Source: PVC group bacterium
GTDB lineage: Bacteria; Verrucomicrobiota; Kiritimatiellia; CAIKKV01; PXCX01
Direction: 5' to 3'
NCBI GenBank assembly: GCA_003565195.1
Contig: PXCX01000103.1
Span: 1 to 12,493 of the forward strand
DNA length: 12,493 nt
The position numbers were made by a program, and so were the translations under genes. The notes beneath the pieces are model-generated. The model was given only the letters and a program-made list of their open reading frames with translations. It was not told the origin of the DNA and did not search any database. This document shows positions 6,992 to 12,493 of the stretch, in pieces. Each line of letters starts with the position of its first letter. Position 1 is the first letter of the stretch.

Positions 6992-7099
6992 AACCCCTTG
7001 CTGGCAATACGAAGGCGACTGTACCAGAAAGTTCCACCGTTTGCAATCGTGTCGATGGATATTCCAGTGCCTCGCCCGTGATACTCCGTGCAAGGGGTT
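6992..7099 (-). repeat. 10-base inverted repeat covering the Shine-Dalgarno
   Basis: AACCCCTTGC at 6992-7001 and GCAAGGGGTT at 7090-7099 are perfect complements separated by 88 bases. In minus-strand RNA the second arm (gcaaggggtt, 6992-7001) contains the Shine-Dalgarno of the gene starting at 6984. Only RNA that comes from upstream, past 7099, would contain both arms. The rest of the 126-base gap (6985-7110) shows no clear intrinsic terminator for the hydrogenase operon. Confidence 0.4.
7018..7046 (-). promoter_or_regulatory. Sigma70-like promoter before the decayed aminotransferase
   Basis: On the minus strand, TTGCAA (7041-7046) is followed after exactly 17 bases by TACAGT (7018-7023), preceded by TGG as an extended -10. 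Each box matches consensus at four of six positions. Transcription would start near 7011, about 27 bases before ATG 6984, and could serve the heparinase-like gene. Moderate support only. Confidence 0.4.
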
Positions 7100-7110
7100 C
7101 CCGGTCAAGG

Positions 7111-8919
7111 TTACGGCGTGTCGGCAACCTGATCCGCCGGCGTCAGGGAGGATTCTTTTTTCTCGTAATGGGTGTGTAACAGGCGATGCGATGTTTCGCC
7201 CAGGGGTTCTCCGAGAAAGTCGCGGTAGATTTCCTCAATGGCGGGATTGGTATGCGATTTACGCATCGGGCGGCCTTCGTCTTCGGCATAAATTGCCTTG
7301 ATCCGTGCGTTGCGAACTTCGTTGGTGGTCAGCCGCGGCTGACCGCCGCCGCCGATACATCCGCCGGGACAACACATGACTTCGATGAAATGGTAATCGG
7401 CTTCCCCTTTGGCGACCTTATCGCACACGCGCTGTGCATTGGCCAAGCCATGCGCTACGGCGACTTTAGCGGTTACGCCCTCGAGGAATTTCCAATCCGG
7501 CACGCAGTTTTCGAAGGTTAACGCCGCTTCTTTAACACCTTCCAAGCCATGGATGGGAGTGACATGCAGTTTTTCGGTGGGTAATTCGCGTCCGGTAACC
7601 ACTTCGTAGACGGTACGCAAGGCAGCTTCCATGACTCCGCCGGTATTGGCGAAAATATCGGCGGCGCCGGTAGACATACCCATTGGCGTATCCTGTTCGC
7701 CGTCCGGCAACGCCATGAAATCGATGCCGGCTTCCTGGATCATGCGTCCGAGTTCGCGCGTGGTCAGCACGTAATCGACATCCTGATAGCCGGACCCCTG
7801 CATTTCGGGCCGTTCGGCCTCAAATTTCTTGGCAGTACAGGGCATCACCGAAACCACCACGATATCCGCTGGATCGACACCGGCTTTTTGAGCATAATAC
7901 GTTTTGGCCAGGGCGCCGAACATTTGTTGCGGCGATTTACATGACGACAGATTCGGGATCAAATCCGGAAAAAAGAATTCCATGTAATTGATCCAGCCCG
8001 GCGAACAACTGGTGAACATCGGCAGCGCAACGGATTGCTTGTCGACCAATGCTTTTTTTAGACGGGTCAACAATTCATGACCTTCTTCAATAATCGTCAG
8101 ATCGGCCGTGAAATTGGTATCGAAAACTTTGTCGAATCCGAGGCGGCGCAGTGCGGTAACCATTTTACCGGTAACACAGGTCCCCGGTTCCAGCCCGAAA
8201 CATTCACCGAGCGCGGCCCGGATGGCGGGCGCGGTTTGAACCACCACATGTTTCTTGGGATTATCGAGCGCAGCCCACACATCCTCGACGGCATCTTTTT
8301 CGTAAATGGCGCCGACCGGACAAATGGCCGAACATTGACCACATTGCACACAAACAGCCTCGCACAGGTTGTCGCCCACGCCGGCGCCGACAACCGTCTC
8401 AAAACCGCGTGCGCGCGGCGCCAGCGTACTGACACCCTGGACATCCTGACAGACCCCCACGCAACGGCGGCAAAGGATACATTTATTCATATCGCGGACC
8501 AGCGCCGGGGTACTGGTATCTAGAGGAACCTCTTCGCCTGCATACGGGAAACGTACATCGGTGACCCCCATGGTTTGGGCCAGATCCTGCAACTCGCATT
8601 GGCCGTTACGGACACAGGCATTACAATCCCAGGGATGATTGGCCAGCAACAGTTCAACGGACAACCGGCGCGCCTCACGGGCTTGTTTGCTGTTGGTACG
8701 TACCACCATGCCGGGGGCGACATTAGTGACGCAGGCCGGTTGCAATGTCCGTGCCCCCTCGACCTCAACGAGACAGACCCGGCAGGAACCCGGACTGGCG
8801 ATATCCGGCATGTGGCATAATGTCGGAATGATAATACCGGCGGCCTTGGCCGCATCGAGAATGGTAGCGTCTTCGGGAACGGATACGGGTTGGCGATCAA
8901 TGGTCAGTTCTATCGTCAT
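7111..8919 (-). CDS. hydA: [FeFe] hydrogenase catalytic subunit (HydA/HndD type)
   Basis: 602 aa; reversible H2 formation at the H-cluster in the cytoplasm, as part of a HydABC/Hnd-type complex. N-terminal [2Fe-2S] domain (C35, C46, C49, C63), His-Cys [4Fe-4S] motif (H95, C99, C102, C108), then two ferredoxin [4Fe-4S] clusters (C147/150/153/157 and C190/193/196/200). H-cluster motifs: T-S-C-S-P-G-W at 303-309, M-P-C-T-A-K-K-F-E with C361, and M-C-C-P-G-G-C-I-G-G-G-G-Q-P with C517 and C521. The small-subunit-like domain is fused at the end (R-K-S-H-T-N-P near 553, L-L-H-T-H-Y near 580). AAGGAG lies 10 bases before the ATG, and HydB ends 23 bp upstream. The first motif has Ser where canonical T-S-C-C-P-x-W has its second Cys. 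No C-terminal extra [2Fe-2S] domain is seen. Maturases HydEFG are not in the window. Confidence 0.95.
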   Translation of the reverse strand: MTIELTIDRQPVSVPEDATILDAAKAAGIIIPTLCHMPDIASPGSCRVCLVEVEGARTLQPACVTNVAPGMVVRTNSKQAREARRLSVELLLANHPWDCNACVRNGQCELQDLAQTMGVTDVRFPYAGEEVPLDTSTPALVRDMNKCILCRRCVGVCQDVQGVSTLAPRARGFETVVGAGVGDNLCEAVCVQCGQCSAICPVGAIYEKDAVEDVWAALDNPKKHVVVQTAPAIRAALGECFGLEPGTCVTGKMVTALRRLGFDKVFDTNFTADLTIIEEGHELLTRLKKALVDKQSVALPMFTSCSPGWINYMEFFFPDLIPNLSSCKSPQQMFGALAKTYYAQKAGVDPADIVVVSVMPCTAKKFEAERPEMQGSGYQDVDYVLTTRELGRMIQEAGIDFMALPDGEQDTPMGMSTGAADIFANTGGVMEAALRTVYEVVTGRELPTEKLHVTPIHGLEGVKEAALTFENCVPDWKFLEGVTAKVAVAHGLANAQRVCDKVAKGEADYHFIEVMCCPGGCIGGGGQPRLTTNEVRNARIKAIYAEDEGRPMRKSHTNPAIEEIYRDFLGEPLGETSHRLLHTHYEKKESSLTPADQVADTP

Positions 8920-8942
8920 GAGGTGAATTCTCCTTTTAATTT

Positions 8943-10580
8943 CTAGCCGGCAAACGTTGCCAGGGCGCGAGCGGTATGGTCGGGTTTGGGACGGGCACTT
9001 GTAACGTCAATCCCTTTTTCTATTTCCGGTCGGAAATATCGCAATGCCGAGTTAAGCGGACCGGCGGGCGATTGACCGAGTGGACAAAACGCCGCGGTTT
9101 TTAGAACCGTCGCGATTTCTTCCATAATTTCGATATCACCGGGATACCCGGTCCCGGATTTCAAACGTTCGGTAATAACGCTCAGCCAGCGCAATCCGTT
9201 ACGGCATGGATTACAGTTACCGCAGGATTCATGCGCGAAAAAACGCATGCAGGCATGCAAAAAGTCGCAGACACCGATCGTTTCGTTCATGATCAGGATC
9301 GCGCCGGATCCGAGGACATGACCGACTTTTTCCAAGGCATCGTAGTTAAGCGGTACATCGAGCATTTCTTCGCCAAGCAGATCGCCGGCGGTTCCTCCAA
9401 GCTGAGCCATTTTGAAACTTCCGGATTGCATACCGCCGGCATAATCATCGATAATATCGCGCAGGGTAACCCCGCCGGACACCTCGATCAGGCCCGGCCG
9501 CCGGACATGACCGAGAATCGTGTAAACCTTGGTTCCCGGCATGCTTTCCGTGCCGGCCCGCCGGAACCAGTCGGCGCCGCGATACACAATGGCGGGAATA
9601 TTGGCCAGCGTTTCAACGTTATTAACATTCGTCGGTTTATTACGGAACCCTTGTTGGGCGGGAAACGGCGGTTTCAGACGTGGTAATCCGCGTTTGCCTT
9701 CCATGGATTCGATCAGAGCGGTTTCTTCTCCACATACATAGGCGCCCGCACCGATCTTAATATCGATATCGAAATCAAATCCGGAATCAAGAATGTTTTT
9801 TCCGAGCAAACCGTAGGCGCGCGCGGCGGTGATCGCCTGCCGCAGCCTTTCGATCGACAGTTTATACTCGCCCCGTATATAAATATAGCCTTGATTGGCT
9901 CCGATTGCATAACCGCACAAGGCCATGCCTTCGATAACCTTGTGCGGATCGCCCTCCATAATCAGGCGATCCTTGAAGGTGCCCGGCTCACCTTCATCCG
10001 CATTGCAAATGACATATTTTTCCGGACCGGTTTCGGCGGCACAGAATCCCCACTTGATACCAGTCGGGAAGCCGGCGCCGCCGCGGCCGCGCAAACCGGA
10101 TTTCTTTACCTGCTCGACGACGGCGTCCGGCCTCATCTCGGACAAGGCTTTTGCAAACGCGAAATATCCGTCATTGGCGATATATTCGTCGATATTTTCA
10201 GGATTGATCCGGCCGCAATTATCGAGCACGATCCGGCCGGCATACTGGGTGTGACGCGAGTCGGTCGCGCGCGGATCAGGCAACGGATGCTCGCCGGCCA
10301 ACAACCATTCCCGGCAGGGACGACCCTTGACGAAGTGCTCCTCAACAATACGATCGACACGCTCCGGCGACAGGCCGCCATATACGATGCCGTCCGGTTG
10401 AACGGCGGCAATTACGCCTGCGTCGGAGGGACCAAACGAGCCGACTTCAAGAACGCTGACTTCGGCGGCCAGGCCACGTCGGCCGATGGCTTCGGCAAAA
10501 CGGTTTTTCACAGCGCGTGCGCCGATGGTCACCGTATCGGCATCGACGGGCACCATCACGACGGTTCTGGGTTGGGCCAT
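8943..10580 (-). CDS. hydB: NuoF-like diaphorase subunit of [FeFe] hydrogenase (HydB/HndC type)
   Basis: 545 aa from ATG 10580, chosen because GGGGAG lies 7 bases upstream; the frame is open to 10619. This is the FMN- and NAD(P)H-binding subunit that passes electrons to HydA. The core is canonical: G-L-R-G-R-G-G-A-G-F-P-T-G at 162-174, C-N-A-D-E-G-E-P-G-T-F-K-D-R at 192-205, G-A-G-A-Y-V-C-G-E-E-T-A-L at 277-289, and the N3-type [4Fe-4S] ligands C453, C456, C459 and C499. Residues 1-95 still align with the thioredoxin-like [2Fe-2S] domain (G-S-F-G-P-S-D-A-G, then V-Y-G-G-L-S-P-E-R-V), but none of the expected cluster cysteines remain. The protein stops about 45 residues after C499, with no C-terminal ferredoxin domain such as Thermotoga HydB has. 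It lies between HydC (61 bp upstream) and HydA. Confidence 0.93.
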   Translation of the reverse strand: MAQPRTVVMVPVDADTVTIGARAVKNRFAEAIGRRGLAAEVSVLEVGSFGPSDAGVIAAVQPDGIVYGGLSPERVDRIVEEHFVKGRPCREWLLAGEHPLPDPRATDSRHTQYAGRIVLDNCGRINPENIDEYIANDGYFAFAKALSEMRPDAVVEQVKKSGLRGRGGAGFPTGIKWGFCAAETGPEKYVICNADEGEPGTFKDRLIMEGDPHKVIEGMALCGYAIGANQGYIYIRGEYKLSIERLRQAITAARAYGLLGKNILDSGFDFDIDIKIGAGAYVCGEETALIESMEGKRGLPRLKPPFPAQQGFRNKPTNVNNVETLANIPAIVYRGADWFRRAGTESMPGTKVYTILGHVRRPGLIEVSGGVTLRDIIDDYAGGMQSGSFKMAQLGGTAGDLLGEEMLDVPLNYDALEKVGHVLGSGAILIMNETIGVCDFLHACMRFFAHESCGNCNPCRNGLRWLSVITERLKSGTGYPGDIEIMEEIATVLKTAAFCPLGQSPAGPLNSALRYFRPEIEKGIDVTSARPKPDHTARALATFAG

Positions 10581-10641
10581 GGTTTTTCTCCCCGGTTGTC
10601 CTGCGGCGCGTCGTGTCATCTACGCGCGCGTTGATTAAAAA

Positions 10642-11124
10642 TTATTTGCGGTTCCGCGCGGCGGCGATCTGGTTTTCAACGATTTGATCGATAATCGCAT
10701 TGACTTTCCCCGTTGTCAGATTACCGTACACCTCATCATCAATACTCATTACCGGCGCAACCCCGCAGGCACCCAGGCAACTGGTATGTTCCAGAGTAAA
10801 CAAACCGTCCGGCGTGGTTTCTCCGATTCCAATATCCAAACGCTCCCGCAACGCTTCGAGAATATTGTCACTGCCCAGTATATAGCAGGGCGGACTTTCG
10901 CAGAGCCGGATGATATGGCGGCCGCGCGGTGTCAGACTGAACATCGAATAGAAGGTGGCTGTCCCCACCAAATCGGCCACCGGAATATTCATGATATCCG
11001 ACAATTCGTCCAGCACGTCCCGGTGCAGGCAACGGTCGGTCGCCGCATCCTGGATATCATGCATTATTTGCAGCAGGTTTTCACGGTTGTTACCGTGTTT
11101 TTCAACAATCCTGGATACCGTCAT
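10642..11124 (-). CDS. hydC: NuoE-like [2Fe-2S] subunit of [FeFe] hydrogenase (HydC/HndA type)
   Basis: 160 aa, the usual length of the NuoE/HndA family. A helical N-terminal region (I-P-V-A-D-L-V-G-T-A-T-F-Y-S-M-F at 47-62) leads into a thioredoxin-like fold with all four [2Fe-2S] ligands: C75 and C80 (C-E-S-P-P-C), C116 and C120 (C-L-G-A-C). G-E-T-T-P-D-G-L-F-T-L-E and G-V-A-P-V-M are strongly conserved family stretches. It carries electrons next to the FMN of HydB. AAAGGA lies 8 bases before ATG 11124 and overlaps the TGA of the upstream flavoprotein gene, so translation of the two is probably coupled (13 bp gap). It is cytoplasmic, with no signal or membrane segment. Confidence 0.95.
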   Translation of the reverse strand: MTVSRIVEKHGNNRENLLQIMHDIQDAATDRCLHRDVLDELSDIMNIPVADLVGTATFYSMFSLTPRGRHIIRLCESPPCYILGSDNILEALRERLDIGIGETTPDGLFTLEHTSCLGACGVAPVMSIDDEVYGNLTTGKVNAIIDQIVENQIAAARNRK

Positions 11125-11137
11125 GGTCGCGTTCCTT

Positions 11138-12493
11138 TCAGCCTTTATAGTCGCATCGCAGGCATCGGCCGGCTTCGCGGCGCGCTTCGTTTTCGCTGAT
11201 CGTCCGTTCGACTTCCTGAGTAATGAACCTTTCTTCCACGGTCAGCAACGGTTGATCGACTGGTGCTTCCTCGTCAATTTCACGATCGGGATCGATGTCG
11301 ACCGCCGGCGGCGTCAATCTTTCCCACGGATATTCGCGATCGGGATCGGGATCCAGGTACTGATCGACGGCACGCGCGCCGATCTGGCCGGCGGCGATGG
11401 CATCGACCACGGTAGCGGCGCCGGTAACCAGATCGCCGCCGGCAAACAACCAGGCACATCCGGTGGCACCAGTACGCACATCGGTCTCGAGCCCGCCCCA
11501 ACGGGTCGGTTCAACTCCGGGAACGTCCCTTATAATATTCTCCGCGTCACTCCGCTGGCCGATCGCGATAATCACGTTGTCTACCCGGCGCCGTTCATCC
11601 GAATGCGGGACTTCCTCGGGACGGCGCCGTCCGGTTTTGTCGAAAGCACCCAGACGCATGCGTCGCACAATCACCTCAAGTTTTCCATCTTGGGATTCGA
11701 TGCCGGCGATATTGGCTAGGAATTCGACCTTGTTGCCTTCAACTTCGGCTTCGCGGATTTCAATCGGGTTGGTCGGCATTTCGCTGCGCGTACGCCGGTA
11801 CAGAATGGTCACCTGTTCGGCGCCGTTGCGCCGGGCGACCCGTGAGGCGTCAATGGCGCTGTCACCGCCACCGATCACAATGACCTCCTTGCCAACGTCC
11901 AGCTTTTCGCCTTTGGCCGCCCGTTCCAGAAAGTCGATCCCGGTATAGACACCCGGTAACTCCACGCCGGGAATGTCTGGCCGGATTTCCCGGCCGCAAC
12001 CGGACGCGAGATAGACGGCATCGAACCCCTGTTCGCGCAAGCCGGCGAGGGTGACATCCTTGCCAACGTCGATCCCTGTTTTGATCTCAATCCCCAGTCC
12101 GCGCAGCCCGTCGATTTCCTTGTCGAGATGTTCGCGCGGCAGGCGGTAATCGGGAATGGCATAGCGAAGCATGCCGCCGGGCTCCGGCTGCCGGTCGAAC
12201 ACGGTGACCCGGTATCCGCGCAGCCGCAGGTAATAGGCGGCGGTCAGACCGGCGGGTCCGGAACCGATGATCGCGATGCTTTTGTCGAGATCGGGTTCTC
12301 TGGGCGGATACAGATCCCGGTAATCGCGGTATTGATCGCCCATAAACCGTTTGACGAGGCGTACGGCAAGCGGACCTTCGAGGTCGGTGCGCCGGCATTT
12401 CTTGATGCACCACTGGGGGCATACCCGTCCGCAAACGGACGGGAAGGGATTGGCTTTGAGATGCGTGCGCATGCCTTCCTCGTAATTGCCTTC
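11138..12493 (-). CDS. GltD/NfnB-like FAD and NAD(P)H oxidoreductase, 5' partial
   Basis: The frame is open to the window edge, so the N-terminus is missing; an internal ATG at 12472 gives 444 aa. From that ATG: cysteines C14, C18, C22 and C26 (C-G-R-V-C-P near 14) of the N-terminal iron-sulfur domain; FAD motif I-I-G-S-G-P-A-G at 68-75, followed by P-G-G-M-L-R-Y-A-I-P; NAD(P)H motif I-G-G-G-D-S-A-I-D at 200-208, with Y-R-R-T-R-S-E-M-P; and A-G-G-D-L-V-T-G-A-A-T-V-V-D-A-I. The C-terminus has R-C-L-R-C (C437, C440). These belong to the glutamate synthase small-subunit family, which also includes NfnB. No glutamate synthase large subunit is seen; being first in the hydCBA operon points to an electron-transfer role with the hydrogenase. 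A spacer of D-P-D-P-D-R and D-I-D-P-D-R-E at 374-399 is acidic and probably a linker. Substrate partner is inferred. Confidence 0.88.
   Translation of the reverse strand, partial: EGNYEEGMRTHLKANPFPSVCGRVCPQWCIKKCRRTDLEGPLAVRLVKRFMGDQYRDYRDLYPPREPDLDKSIAIIGSGPAGLTAAYYLRLRGYRVTVFDRQPEPGGMLRYAIPDYRLPREHLDKEIDGLRGLGIEIKTGIDVGKDVTLAGLREQGFDAVYLASGCGREIRPDIPGVELPGVYTGIDFLERAAKGEKLDVGKEVIVIGGGDSAIDASRVARRNGAEQVTILYRRTRSEMPTNPIEIREAEVEGNKVEFLANIAGIESQDGKLEVIVRRMRLGAFDKTGRRRPEEVPHSDERRRVDNVIIAIGQRSDAENIIRDVPGVEPTRWGGLETDVRTGATGCAWLFAGGDLVTGAATVVDAIAAGQIGARAVDQYLDPDPDREYPWERLTPPAVDIDPDREIDEEAPVDQPLLTVEERFITQEVERTISENEARREAGRCLRCDYKG

Noticed and set aside
10581..10619. Upstream start for hydB at 10619
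   Set aside because: The extra 13 residues have no homology, while ATG 10580 has GGGGAG 7 bases upstream.
9891..10634. 247-codon plus-strand ORF opposite hydB
   Set aside because: Antisense to the conserved NuoF-like core, with no family motif and no ribosome site.
11284..11352. GATCGGGATCG-like repeats as a regulatory or mobile repeat
   Set aside because: They encode the D-P-D-R acidic linker of the flavoprotein and are explained by its repetitive peptide.
10955..11719. 254-codon plus-strand ORF opposite hydC and the flavoprotein gene
   Set aside because: It spans two conserved minus-strand genes and has no recognisable protein features.

Overview
The window looks like a chromosomal fragment from an anaerobic or fermentative bacterium of moderate GC content. 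It carries an [FeFe]-hydrogenase operon beside sugar-aminotransferase and polysaccharide-lyase-like genes. The gene content (multisubunit NADH-linked [FeFe] hydrogenase, heparinase II/III-like protein with a CBM9-like front domain, several DegT aminotransferases) would suit a glycan-degrading anaerobe, for example of the PVC or Hydrogenedentota type. Nothing in the window fixes the taxon, and that suggestion is inference only. No rRNA, tRNA or CRISPR array is visible.

Layout. (1) 1-624 (+): C-terminal part of a protein with a four-cysteine zinc ribbon followed by a PD-(D/E)XK nuclease-like domain; its N-terminus is probably outside the window. (2) 625-823: a non-coding convergent gap with three direct copies of a 17-base motif and a run of short CTGAAC repeats, resembling a leftover insertion-sequence end. 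(3) 824-2023 (-) and 2416-3795 (+): two divergent, non-identical DegT/DnrJ/EryC1/StrS aminotransferases. Between them, on the plus strand at 2276-2410, is a 44-codon cysteine-rich ORF whose stop codon lies 5 bases before the second aminotransferase start. A good sigma70-like promoter precedes it. (4) 3842-6460 (-): a large heparinase II/III-like protein. (5) 6476-6984 (-): a third DegT aminotransferase, clearly decayed, with a large internal deletion that removes the PLP lysine. (6) 7111-12493 (-): four genes transcribed in the order GltD/NfnB-like flavoprotein (5' end off the window), HydC (NuoE-like), HydB (NuoF-like), HydA (catalytic [FeFe] hydrogenase). Gaps are 13, 61 and 23 bp.

How the genes work together. 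HydA, HydB and HydC should form a soluble complex moving electrons between NAD(P)H and the H-cluster, to evolve or consume H2. The GltD-like protein is a likely fourth electron-transfer partner. The complex has fewer iron-sulfur clusters than textbook bifurcating HydABC: the HydB N-terminal thioredoxin-like domain has lost all its cluster cysteines, and HydB has no C-terminal ferredoxin domain. HydA also carries an unusual T-S-C-S-P-G-W motif. The DegT genes and the lyase-like gene look like an accessory saccharide locus, one part of which is decaying next to the hydrogenase operon.

The most interesting points are the cysteine-less HydB domain in a four-gene hydrogenase module, the unannotated 44-aa cysteine-rich protein coupled to an aminotransferase, and the decayed aminotransferase. 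The Shine-Dalgarno of that decayed gene can be paired only in read-through transcripts from the hydrogenase operon.
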